Assembly: GCF_000428945.1 (NCBI RefSeq)
Contig: NZ_AUAX01000005.1
Coordinates: 372,001 to 436,000, forward strand
DNA: 64,000 nt
Reading direction: 5' to 3'
Source of the DNA: Hamadaea tsunoensis DSM 44101
GTDB lineage: Bacteria; Actinomycetota; Actinomycetes; Mycobacteriales; Micromonosporaceae
The translations under genes were made by a program, and so were the position numbers. A model generated the notes under the pieces. The model did not search any database. It was not told the DNA's origin and was given only the letters and a program-made list of their open reading frames with translations. Numbering within the stretch: the stretch's first letter is position 1; every line of letters begins with the position of its first letter. Shown in pieces: positions 42,043 to 49,636 of this stretch.

Positions 42043-42842
42043 GCGGCGTACTCGGTGACGATCGTGGTGTCGTCGCCGTCGGGACGCCACTGCGACGCCG
42101 TCACGATGCCCGGTTCGAGGATCTCCAGACCGTCGAAGAACCGCGCGATCTGCTCCGGCGTACGCGAGCAGATCGGCGCGGAACCGCTGGAGTTCCACAT
42201 CTGCATGGCCTGCTCGACCGCCTCGGCGTGCACCTCCTTGGTCGGGTGCGACAAGACGAGGTAGCTGCCGGCCGGCACGGCGTCGACGAGCTTGCGCACG
42301 ATCGCGTACGCCTCGTCGTCGTCCACCACGAAGTTCATGATCCCGAGCAGCATCACGGCCACCGGCTGGTCGAAGTCGAGCGTCTCGGCGGCGGCGGCCA
42401 GGATGGCGTCCGGCCGGCGTACGTCGGCGTCGATGTAGTTCGTGGCGCCCTCGGGCGTGCTGGTCAGCAGGGCCCGCGCGTGCACCAGCACCATCGGGTC
42501 GTTGTCCACGTAGACGATGCGCGCGGCCGGATTGGCGCGCTGCGCGACCTCGTGGGTGTTGTCGGCGGTCGGCAGCCCCGTGCCGATGTCGAGGAACTGC
42601 CGTACGCCGACCTCGCCGGCCAGATGCCGGACGGCGCGGCCGAGGAAGCCGCGGTTGTAGCGGGCCGACTCGACGAGTTCGGGCATGAAGGCCAGCACCT
42701 GCTCGGCCGCCTCCCGGTCGGCGGCGAAGTTGTCCTTGCCGCCGAGCAGGTAGTTCCACAGCCGGGCCGAATGGGCCACCGAAGTGTCCAACCGGGACAG
42801 GGGGTCCGCGGCGCCGGGGATCGTCTCAGTCACGGGGTGCAC
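42024..42842 (-). CDS. S-adenosyl methyltransferase of the DUF574 family
   Basis: 272 residues. 'SVAHSARLWNYLLGGKDNFAAD' (in parts: ARLWNYLLGGKDNF) and 'QFLDIGTGLPTADNTHEVAQ' are diagnostic of this actinobacterial SAM-binding family (PF04672), whose members are abundant near XRE/DUF397 genes and have no proven substrate. GTG 42833 is an alternative start. The gene ends inside an 18-bp tandem repeat array. It lies 46 bases from the XRE-DUF5753 gene on the same strand. Confidence 0.92.
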   Translation of the reverse strand: MHPVTETIPGAADPLSRLDTSVAHSARLWNYLLGGKDNFAADREAAEQVLAFMPELVESARYNRGFLGRAVRHLAGEVGVRQFLDIGTGLPTADNTHEVAQRANPAARIVYVDNDPMVLVHARALLTSTPEGATNYIDADVRRPDAILAAAAETLDFDQPVAVMLLGIMNFVVDDDEAYAIVRKLVDAVPAGSYLVLSHPTKEVHAEAVEQAMQMWNSSGSAPICSRTPEQIARFFDGLEILEPGIVTASQWRPDGDDTTIVTEYAAVGRKN

Positions 42843-42888
42843 CTTACGGTAATAGGGATGTCGATGCGTGCCCGTCCGCCGGGCGGCT

Positions 42889-43782
42889 TCACTCGCCCTT
42901 GAGGTCGCGGGCGATGCGATAGAGCAGGTCGTGCGTACGCTCCGGCGGGGCCGCCTCGATGCACAGCGTCTCCATCATCAGCGCGTACTGATCGATGTCG
43001 TCGCGTTTGTCGAGGTAGAGAGCGCTGGTGAGCTGCTCGACGTAGACCACGTCGGGCAGGTCCGGATCGGCGAAGCGCAGGATGCTGAAGGCGCCGCCCA
43101 CCCCGGCGTGCCCGCCGACGTCGAAGGGCACGATCTGCACCCGGACGTTGGGCAGCGAGGTCGCGTCGATGAGCGCCTCGATCTGGGCGAGCATGATGTC
43201 GCGGCCGCCCATCGGCCGGCGCAGCGCCCCCTCGTCGACCACCGCCCAGAACTGGGGCGGGTTGTCCGGCCGGGACAGCACCTGCTGGCGGCGCATGCGC
43301 AGTTCCACCCGGCGCTCGATGGCGTCCGCGTCGGCCCGGCCGTGGCCGAGCCGGACGAGAGCCCGCGCGTACTCCTCGGTCTGCAGCAGGCCGGGGACGA
43401 ACTGGACCTCGTAGTTGCGGATCATCGAGGCGGCGGCCTCCAGCCCGATGTACGGCTGGAACCAGCCCGGCAGGATGTCGCTGTAGCGGTGCCACCAGCC
43501 GGGCGCGTTCGCCTCGCGGGTCAGGGCGAGCAGCCGCTCGCGCTCGTCGCCGTCATGCAGGCCGTAGAGCGTCAGCAGGTCCTCGACGTCGCGTTCCTTG
43601 AAGCTGACGCGGCCGAGCTCCATCCGGCTGATCTTCGATTCGGAGGCGCGGATCTGCCAGCCCGCGTCCTCCCGGGTGACGTTGCGGGCCTCGCGCAGCC
43701 GGCGGAGGTTGGCCCCCAGCAGGATGCGCAGCGCGGTGGGTCCGCCACCGGCTGTCCCGCCATCCGTGGGGGGCGATGTCAC
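42889..43782 (-). CDS. XRE-family regulator with DUF5753 domain
   Basis: 297 residues from GTG 43782. HTH at about 18-75 ('LGANLRRLREARNVTREDA', 'SESKISRMELGRVSFKERDV'), then the DUF5753 region with 'MIRNYEVQFVPGLLQTEEYAR' and 'FAVVDEGALRRPMG'-like 'WAVVDEGALRRPMGGRDIM'. Upstream on the same strand is a DUF397 gene, its usual partner; the pair may act with the DUF574 methyltransferase downstream. Confidence 0.93.
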   Translation of the reverse strand: MTSPPTDGGTAGGGPTALRILLGANLRRLREARNVTREDAGWQIRASESKISRMELGRVSFKERDVEDLLTLYGLHDGDERERLLALTREANAPGWWHRYSDILPGWFQPYIGLEAAASMIRNYEVQFVPGLLQTEEYARALVRLGHGRADADAIERRVELRMRRQQVLSRPDNPPQFWAVVDEGALRRPMGGRDIMLAQIEALIDATSLPNVRVQIVPFDVGGHAGVGGAFSILRFADPDLPDVVYVEQLTSALYLDKRDDIDQYALMMETLCIEAAPPERTHDLLYRIARDLKGE

Positions 43783-43908
43783 GCTCTCTCCTCCGCTGCC
43801 GGCCGAAGGTCGCCCGCGGTCGCCCGCGCTCGATCCGTAAGCATGCCACGCCCTCCGGACCCGGCACCCCGGGCGGCCGGGGGTGGGTTACCCGTCGGAG
43901 CGTCCAGA

Positions 43909-44172
43909 TTACTCAACCAGATCATCGAAGTCACCGTCGCGGATGCCGGCCAGGAATGCCGTGATCTCGTCGCGGGTGAACACGAGGGTCGGGCCGTCGG
44001 GATTGCGGGAGTTGCGGACGGCGAAGCCGGCGTTCTCGGGCAGGCGTGCGACCTCGACGCAGTTCCCGCTGGAGTTGCTGCGCCGGCTCTTGCGCCAGGC
44101 GAGATGGGCCAGCGCCGAACCCGGCATGCCGGAGTAGACGGATGATCCTGAGGCGCGGACGTCGGTCGTCAC
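43909..44172 (-). CDS. DUF397 protein
   Basis: 87 residues from GTG 44172 (GGAGGAGATAG upstream). 'LAWRKSRRSNSSGNCVEVARL' (parts: AWRKSRRSNSSGNCVEVA) and 'NSRNPDGPTLVFTRDEITAFL' are the DUF397 signature. These small proteins pair with XRE/DUF5753 regulators and modulate them in development and secondary metabolism. The XRE partner starts 126 bases downstream. Confidence 0.93.
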   Translation of the reverse strand: MTTDVRASGSSVYSGMPGSALAHLAWRKSRRSNSSGNCVEVARLPENAGFAVRNSRNPDGPTLVFTRDEITAFLAGIRDGDFDDLVE

Positions 44173-44475
44173 GAAAACTATCTCCTCCTCATCAATCCCA
44201 CTCGATGGCCTGGTGAGGCCCTCGGAGGGGATGTTGCCTGCGTTCCGCCCTGCCCGCCCCCGGGTTCGCACGGTCATCTGCACGTGCATCCGCTCTTGCA
44301 TTTGCAACATGCGTGGCGCATCATAACCCAAGCGGCCCACTGCGGTAGCTCGGCTTTTCCGGTCGAACAGCCAGACGGGCGCCGATCGGCGAGGCGCACA
44401 CACATCATCTTTTCGGACCATGCACGGCGATACGAGAGTGCCACCCGGAACTCCGCCAAAAGGACGATCTCCGGA
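44173..44475. other. divergent regulatory gap between DUF397 and the GGDEF gene
   Basis: About 300 bases. TTGCA-TT-TGCAA (44296-44307) is a perfect palindrome and a candidate operator. An open frame continues upstream of the GGDEF start to 44284, but its translation has no domain character. Confidence 0.4.
44296..44307. promoter_or_regulatory. TTGCA-TT-TGCAA palindrome
   Basis: A perfect AT-rich inverted repeat midway between the divergent DUF397 and GGDEF genes. The regulator is unknown. Confidence 0.4.
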
Positions 44476-45240
44476 ATGACGGCGTCCGACGAAGGGACGG
44501 CCACTGTGGACCCATTCGACCCTGTGCTCATCGCAGCCGCGGTGACGGCGCTCGCCGTCGCCGCCGGCGCGGTGTTGTGGTCGCGGCGGCGGATCCGGCG
44601 GGTGGCGGCCGAGGCGGCCGCGCTACAGCGCCGGCTGCAGGCCGAATGGCAGGCCGCCCGCCAGGACCCGGTCACCGGGCTGCCCAACCGGCGCGCGCTG
44701 GACGAGATGAGCGCCGAGCTCCTGGCGGAACCGGAGCAGCCGCCGCTGGTCGCCGTCCTCGTCGTGCTCGACGACATCAAGAAGATCAGCACGCAGCTCG
44801 GTCGCGCCGCGGCCGACCAGGTGCTGGTCGCCCTGGCCCGGCGGTTCGCTGACTACGCCCCCGGTCAGCTGGTCGCCCGGATGGGCGACGACGAGTTCGT
44901 CGGCTTGCTGGCCAACTCGTCGTCGCCCTTCTCGACGCCGTACCCGGACGAGCGCGAACTCGCCCGGATGCTGGCCATGCCGATCTGGGCGGCCGGGCAC
45001 TGGCTGCGCGCGGCCGCCTCCGTCGGCATCGCCGCCGTCCACCCGTCCGACGGGCTGCCGGGTGCGCTGCGCCGGGCCGACGCCGCGGTCCGCCGCGGCC
45101 GCACGCAGCGGCGTACCAACGGGGCGCATCCGATCCTCGCCCTGCACGACCCCACCCACGACCCGCACGCCGAGAGCCACCGGATCGTCTGGCCGGCGTA
45201 CTGCAGCGCACAGGCTCTCGCCCGGCGCCGCAAGTCCTGA
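44476..45240 (+). CDS. membrane-anchored degenerate GGDEF-domain protein
   Basis: 254 residues from ATG 44476 (GTG 44506 possible). A transmembrane helix (18-36) is followed by a coiled linker (AAEAAALQRRLQAEW) and a GGDEF domain starting 'DPVTGLPNRRALDEM' (64-78). The signature loop is MGDDEF (136-141), with the second Gly replaced by Asp, and the RxxD inhibitory site is absent. Diguanylate cyclase activity is therefore doubtful; GTP binding or protein contact may remain. A GC-rich hairpin follows the stop (45248-45277). Confidence 0.85.
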   Translation: MTASDEGTATVDPFDPVLIAAAVTALAVAAGAVLWSRRRIRRVAAEAAALQRRLQAEWQAARQDPVTGLPNRRALDEMSAELLAEPEQPPLVAVLVVLDDIKKISTQLGRAAADQVLVALARRFADYAPGQLVARMGDDEFVGLLANSSSPFSTPYPDERELARMLAMPIWAAGHWLRAAASVGIAAVHPSDGLPGALRRADAAVRRGRTQRRTNGAHPILALHDPTHDPHAESHRIVWPAYCSAQALARRRKS

Positions 45241-45247
45241 CGCACTT

Positions 45248-45277
45248 CGGCCGCGGCCCGTGGAGACGCCGCGGCCG
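45248..45277 (+). terminator. hairpin after the GGDEF gene
   Basis: CGGCCGCGGC (45248-45257) and GCCGCGGCCG (45268-45277) form a perfect 10-bp stem with a 10-base loop, 8 bases after the stop codon. No T tract. Confidence 0.45.
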
Positions 45278-45348
45278 TCGCACCGCCCGGTCCCGCCGGC
45301 CCCCACCCCCCGAGGAGCCGGTTCCCCTCACACCGGGGCCGAGCGGCT

Positions 45349-45382
45349 GCGGCGGGGACGGCCCGACAGCCGTCCCCGCCGC
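45349..45382 (+). promoter_or_regulatory. very stable hairpin in the NYN gene leader
   Basis: GCGGCGGGGACGGC (45349-45362), loop CCGACA, and the exact complement (45369-45382) give a 14-bp GC-rich stem, 23 bases before the NYN start. It may be a second terminator for the GGDEF gene or a structured 5' leader. Confidence 0.5.
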
Positions 45383-45405
45383 GCCGCGTACGGCACAATG
45401 TCCTG

Positions 45406-45765
45406 GTGGAGCCCTTGCTCGTCGTCGACGCGGCCAACGTGGTCGGATCCGTCCCCAATGGATGGTGGCGGGACCGCCGCGGCGCCGCGGTCAAGCTCCG
45501 CGACGCGCTGGCCGGTCTGGGCGAGGCCAGGTCCGTCGAGGTCGTCCTGGTCGTCGAGGGCGCGGCCCGCGATGTCCCGCCCATTCCGGGAGTACGCGTG
45601 GAGCGCGCCCCCGGCTCCGGCGACGACGCGATCGTGGCGGTCGTCGCGGCCGGCCGGGCCGGGGATCGGACCGTCGTCGTGGTCACGGCGGACCGCGAAC
45701 TGCGGGACCGGGTCACGGCGCTCGGCGCCGAGGTGACCGGCCCCAGATCCCTTCCCTACCCCTGA
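45406..45765 (+). CDS. NYN-domain (PIN-like) RNA-processing protein
   Basis: 119 residues from GTG 45406. 'LLVVDAANVVGSVPNGWWRDR' (parts: VVDAANVVGSVP, GWWRDRRGA), 'APGSGDDAIVAVVAAGR' and 'VVVVTADRELRDRV' carry the conserved Asp residues of NYN/PIN-like metal-dependent nucleases (D8, D74-D75 region, D95-region). Members cleave or bind RNA. No toxin-antitoxin partner is adjacent. A stable hairpin precedes the gene, and a palindromic repeat follows it. Confidence 0.85.
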   Translation: MEPLLVVDAANVVGSVPNGWWRDRRGAAVKLRDALAGLGEARSVEVVLVVEGAARDVPPIPGVRVERAPGSGDDAIVAVVAAGRAGDRTVVVVTADRELRDRVTALGAEVTGPRSLPYP

Positions 45766-45804
45766 CCCCTCCGCCCCCTCTCGGGGCCCGGCCGTGGGCC
45801 GGCC

Positions 45805-45885
45805 CATGATCTGGTTTGGATCACGGTTGTCACCCGAATCTTGGTCCATGATTCGGGTGATTTCCCTGATCCAAACGGGATCATG
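45805..45885. repeat. palindromic intergenic repeat, copy A (81 bp)
   Basis: Three nested arm pairs: CATGATC/GATCATG, GTTTGGATCA/TGATCCAAAC and CACCCGAATC/GATTCGGGTG. It lies between the convergent NYN and prepilin-peptidase genes and can act as a bidirectional terminator. Its right half matches the left half (reversed) of the copy at 56594-56672. Confidence 0.8.
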
Positions 45886-45945
45886 AGGGCGGTCCGCGGC
45901 CGGGGCAGGGGCCGGGTGGGTGCGGTGGTCCGCGGTGGGTGGGGG

Positions 45946-46527
45946 TCAGGCGGCGGTCAGGGCGATCGCGGGGACGACGCCGAGCAGCAGGAACGGGCCG
46001 AGCGGTAGCGAAGACTGCCAGCGCACCTTCCCCAGGGCCAGCAGGACGAGCGCCCACACCGCCATGACCAGGCTGGTCACGAGCGGCCAGAGCAGCAGCG
46101 CCCCCCAGCCGGACCAGCCCAGCGCGACCCCGATCGGGAAGCCGAGGATCGCGTCGCCGAGGCCGATTCCGCGCCGGGGCAGGCAGAGCAGGAACAACCC
46201 GACCGACAGGACGGCGCCCGCCGCGGCCGCCCGCCCGAGCCGCCCGACGTCCTCGATCCCCAGCAGCAGGCAGGTGCCGGCTGACATCGCCGCGATGAAC
46301 GGCAGCGGAAGTCGATGCGTACGGACGTCGACGCGGGCGAGGAGGAGGGCGAACGCGGCCCACCACGCGACGGCCAGCCGGATCCACACAGGCTGCCCGG
46401 CGAGGGCCACCCCGGCGAGCGTACCGACCACGAGCACGCCCAGGGCCAGGTCGGACAGGGTCCACCAGGAGATCGGGCCGGGCCGGCGATCGGAAGATCC
46501 GGCAAACCGCACTGTACGTATGGACAT
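45946..46527 (-). CDS. A24 prepilin peptidase of the Tad locus
   Basis: 193 residues from ATG 46527 (AAGGGGTG upstream). Six hydrophobic segments with the two catalytic Asp sites: 'LARVDVRTHRLPLPF' (first Asp) and 'GIGLGDAILGFPIG' (GxGD motif). It lacks the N-methyltransferase domain, as in TadV/archaeal-type enzymes. It would mature the pilin and pseudopilins of the divergent operon starting at 46646. Confidence 0.88.
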   Translation of the reverse strand: MSIRTVRFAGSSDRRPGPISWWTLSDLALGVLVVGTLAGVALAGQPVWIRLAVAWWAAFALLLARVDVRTHRLPLPFIAAMSAGTCLLLGIEDVGRLGRAAAAGAVLSVGLFLLCLPRRGIGLGDAILGFPIGVALGWSGWGALLLWPLVTSLVMAVWALVLLALGKVRWQSSLPLGPFLLLGVVPAIALTAA

Positions 46528-46645
46528 TGATCACCCCTTGTTACATAGGTGCCAATCATCGTACGATCGGCCCTCGGGAGCGCAAGCTTTCCGTGTGCAC
46601 ATGGTCACCGCCAGTAGATCACTAGCGCGTGACGAGGGGGGATGC

Positions 46646-47224
46646 ATGGCGCGAATCGGCCATTGTGGACGATTGTTGGCGGCTGCACTTTTGCTGCTGT
46701 CAATGGCTTCCGCGTGCACCGAGCGCGTGGAGCCGTCCGCTCTGCCGTCCTCGCCGGCGTACCGGCCCGCGCCGCAGCCGAGCATCGAGGCCGCCGATCA
46801 GGCCGTCGTCAACGACGCGTGGCAGGCGTACCTCCGGTTGAACATGATCTATCTCAAGGCGGCGCAGACCGGCGTCTACGACTGGACCGACGACACGACC
46901 AAGCGCCCGATGTACGCGTACGCGGGTGGCCCGTATCTGTCCGCGCTGGAGCGCGACCTGGACCTGATGCGGGACCAGGGCCTGGTCCGGACCGGTACGC
47001 CGCACGTGACGCTGCGCCGGGTGGTCTCGGTGAGCCCGACGTCGATCGTCGTGGAGGCCTGTGTGGACGACGCCGGCACCGACACGGTGGCCAAGGCGAC
47101 CGGGAAGTCGGTCGCCAAGGCCGGCCAGAACCACCGGTACCCGGTGACCCTGCGGGCCGGGCTGTATCCCGACGCCCGCTGGCGCTGGGTCGAGTCGCGC
47201 GCGGATCGGAGTTCGTCATGCTGA
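46646..47224 (+). CDS. lipoprotein at the head of the Tad operon
   Basis: 192 residues from ATG 46646 (GAGGGGGG upstream). Signal peptide with lipobox-like 'LLSMASAC' (cysteine near residue 23), a Pro/Ser-rich spacer, and a soluble domain ('DAWQAYLRLNMIYLKAAQTG', 'RRVVSVSPTSIVVEACVDD') resembling the small secreted proteins of actinobacterial Tad/Flp loci. Its stop overlaps the next gene by 7 bases. Function unknown; probably an envelope accessory of the pilus. Confidence 0.8.
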   Translation: MARIGHCGRLLAAALLLLSMASACTERVEPSALPSSPAYRPAPQPSIEAADQAVVNDAWQAYLRLNMIYLKAAQTGVYDWTDDTTKRPMYAYAGGPYLSALERDLDLMRDQGLVRTGTPHVTLRRVVSVSPTSIVVEACVDDAGTDTVAKATGKSVAKAGQNHRYPVTLRAGLYPDARWRWVESRADRSSSC

Positions 47225-48135
47225 AGCGGCGGATCGGGCAACTCCTCGCCTTCATCTTGATCGCCGTAGGCGTCGTGGTCGTCACGCCGTCCGCAGCGCT
47301 GGCCGACTACATCTACTGCCCGCCGGACAACGGACCCTGCTACATCGTCGTGACCGGATCGGGCGGCGGTGGCGGGGGCGGCGGAGGTGGTGGCGGCGGC
47401 GGTGGCGGCGCGAAGTGCTACGACCCGCAGCTCGGCGAGATCCCGTGCCACAAGGCGGGTCTGGGCTGGTACAACCCGACCGACGGCTGCTACTACGACC
47501 GGCTGTCGCTGTCCATCAACGACCCCATCTGGGGCTCGCACGATCCCAGCAAGGGCGACATGTACAACGTCTGGTGCTGGGGCGGCGCGGCGGCCGGCTG
47601 GGAGCTCTCCGGTACGCGCTACCTCACGAACGCGCCGCCGGGCTACGGCGGCGGCCCCACACCCCTCGAACTGGCGCTGCGTGCCATCAACCAGCTGCCC
47701 ATCGACGGTCCCGCCATCGGGACGGCACCGAGCCGCGCCGGCGCGGGCCTGGTCGGCCTGAAGGTGTGGATGTGGACGGCGATCAAGCCCAGCACGTGGG
47801 GATCGGTTTCGGCCACCGCCGCCGTCCCGGGTCTGTCGGTCACCGCCACCGCCACGTCGACGAAGATCGTCTGGTCGATGGGCGACGGCCAGACGAAGAC
47901 GTGCCGCAATCCCGGGAAGCCGTACCTGACCTCGTACGGATCGACGGGTAAGACCCCCTGCGGCTACGTGTACACGACGAGTTCGCGAGGCCGGAAGGGC
48001 GGCCGGTACGCCGTCGTGGCCACCACCTACTGGCACGTGCACTGGACCGGTGGTGGGGAGAGCGGAGACCTCGACGTTCAGCGCTCCTCGAACACCACTC
48101 TCCGTATCGACGAAATGCAGGTGGTGACGAAATGA
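47218..48135 (+). CDS. secreted Gly-rich protein of the Tad operon
   Basis: 305 residues. Signal peptide 1-33 ends 'SAALADY', then 'CPPDNGPCYIVVTGS', a run of 16 glycines (47361-47408 region), and a cysteine-containing beta-rich domain with 'YNPTDGCYYDRLSLS', 'YNVWCWGGA' and 'YWHVHWTGGGESGDLD'. No family name is certain; similar proteins sit at this position in Micromonosporaceae Tad loci. Six cysteines suggest disulfides outside the cell. The stop overlaps the next start (ATGA). Confidence 0.75.
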   Translation: MLKRRIGQLLAFILIAVGVVVVTPSAALADYIYCPPDNGPCYIVVTGSGGGGGGGGGGGGGGGGAKCYDPQLGEIPCHKAGLGWYNPTDGCYYDRLSLSINDPIWGSHDPSKGDMYNVWCWGGAAAGWELSGTRYLTNAPPGYGGGPTPLELALRAINQLPIDGPAIGTAPSRAGAGLVGLKVWMWTAIKPSTWGSVSATAAVPGLSVTATATSTKIVWSMGDGQTKTCRNPGKPYLTSYGSTGKTPCGYVYTTSSRGRKGGRYAVVATTYWHVHWTGGGESGDLDVQRSSNTTLRIDEMQVVTK

Positions 48136-48872
48136 GCATGGTCACGTCCGCCCGGCCGCCCGCCGCGCCGCTCACCGTCCCGCGGCTGGCGCCCCGCCGC
48201 CGGTCGCTGTGGCAGGGCGCGCTCGCCGTGCTGCTGATCGCGGCCGGCGCGCTCACCGCCGGCTACGTCGCCCAGCGCATGGGGTCCACACAGGACTATC
48301 TCGCCGTCGCCCGGCCCGTCGGGCAGGGGCAGGCGATCACCGTGCAGGACCTCCTGATCGTCCGGGTCAACAGTGCGATGGGCCTGCGGCCGGTCGCCGC
48401 GAGCCAGGCGGGCAAGGTGATCGGCAAGCACGCGGTGATGGCCCTGGTGCCCGGCGCGCTGCTGACGATGGACCAGGTCACCGACACGCCGATCCCGGCG
48501 CCCGGCAAGCAGCTCGTCGGCCTCGCGCTGGACGAGGAGTACCTGCCGTCGGCCCGGCTCGCCATCGGGGCCGCCGTGGTCCTCGTGGTGATTCCCGACA
48601 ACAGCGTCAGCTCCGATCAGACCTCACCCGACCTGACGCCGCCGCGTACGATCGCCGCCACCGTGGTCGACGTGCGGCCGGGCAGCAAGGACGGGACCAC
48701 GCTGCTCAACGTCGAGGTGGCCGCGGCCGACGCCGCGACGGTCGCCGCCCTCGGCCCGGCCAAGCGCATCGCGGTGGCCCTGGTCAACGCGCCCGAGCAG
48801 AACGCCGGCCAGCCCCAGGTCGTCGATCCGTCGCCGGAGCCGTCGGCGGCCTCGCCCAAGGCGTCGTCATGA
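48132..48872 (+). CDS. SAF-domain CpaB/RcpC-like pilus assembly protein
   Basis: 246 residues. A transmembrane helix (28-46) is followed by a SAF domain ('DYLAVARPVGQGQAITVQDL', 'AASQAGKVIGKHAVMALVPGALLT') and a beta-rich region ending in a Pro/Ser tail. CpaB/RcpC family proteins bind the cell wall or channel of Tad pili. Overlaps both neighbours by 4 bases. Confidence 0.88.
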   Translation: MSMVTSARPPAAPLTVPRLAPRRRSLWQGALAVLLIAAGALTAGYVAQRMGSTQDYLAVARPVGQGQAITVQDLLIVRVNSAMGLRPVAASQAGKVIGKHAVMALVPGALLTMDQVTDTPIPAPGKQLVGLALDEEYLPSARLAIGAAVVLVVIPDNSVSSDQTSPDLTPPRTIAATVVDVRPGSKDGTTLLNVEVAAADAATVAALGPAKRIAVALVNAPEQNAGQPQVVDPSPEPSAASPKASS

Positions 48873-49636
48873 CGCTCATCTCCATGGTCTCCGCCAAGGG
48901 CTCGCCGGGCGTCTCGACGACCCTGCTGGCCTGCGCGCTGACCTGGTCCGCGCCGGTCCTGCTGGCGGAGTGCGACCCCGCCGGCGGCGCCCTGCTCTCG
49001 GGCTACCTCAGCCGCTACGAGCTGCCCGCCGACCGGGGGATCCTGCCGCTGGCCGGGGCGGCGCTGCGCGGTATCGCCCCGCAGGAGCTGGCCGGCCAGC
49101 TCATCGACCTCGACGGCGACAAGCGCGAGCGGATGGCCCTGCCCGGCCTCGCCGACCCGGCGCAGAGCGCCTCGCTGGAACCGGCCTGGCTCGCGCTCGG
49201 CATGTTCTTCGCCTCGCTCGGCCCGGTGGTCCTCGCCGACTGCGGCCGGCTCGCCGCCCCGCATCCACCGCTGGCCCTGCTGCGCCAGTCCGACCTCGTG
49301 CTACTGGCCGTCCGGCCCCGGTCGCTGCGTACGCTGTCCCCGGCCGTGCCCGCCATCGCCGCACTGCGCCGGGAGCTGGCCGAGGCGAATGTCCCCATGG
49401 GACTCGTGCTCGTCGGCGGGGGATCGTCCGGCCGCGAGGTCGCCCGGCACCTGATGGCGCCGGTCGTCGGCGAGGTCGCGTGGGATCCCAAGACGGCGGC
49501 CGCCCTGTGCGGCCAGGGTCGCGGGCGCCGCCGGGGCCCGCTCATGCGTACCGCGTCGGGGCTGCGCGAACGGGCCGCCGCCGCGATCGCCGCCCACGCC
49601 GGGCAGACCACCGTCCCGCAACCGGCGGCCCGATGA
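48869..49636 (+). CDS. TadZ/MinD-like ATPase-fold protein
   Basis: 255 residues of the ParA/MinD fold: 'MVSAKGSPGVSTTLLACALTW' (parts: SAKGSPGVSTT, residues 8-18), 'VLLAECDPAGG', 'VVLADCGRL' and 'DLVLLAVRPRSLRTL'. The deviant Walker A should be KGGxGKT/ST; here Val15 replaces the second Lys, so ATP hydrolysis is unlikely. TadZ localises the Tad machinery, and several TadZ proteins also have atypical P-loops. Overlaps cpaB-like and tadA genes. Confidence 0.85.
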   Translation: MTLISMVSAKGSPGVSTTLLACALTWSAPVLLAECDPAGGALLSGYLSRYELPADRGILPLAGAALRGIAPQELAGQLIDLDGDKRERMALPGLADPAQSASLEPAWLALGMFFASLGPVVLADCGRLAAPHPPLALLRQSDLVLLAVRPRSLRTLSPAVPAIAALRRELAEANVPMGLVLVGGGSSGREVARHLMAPVVGEVAWDPKTAAALCGQGRGRRRGPLMRTASGLRERAAAAIAAHAGQTTVPQPAAR

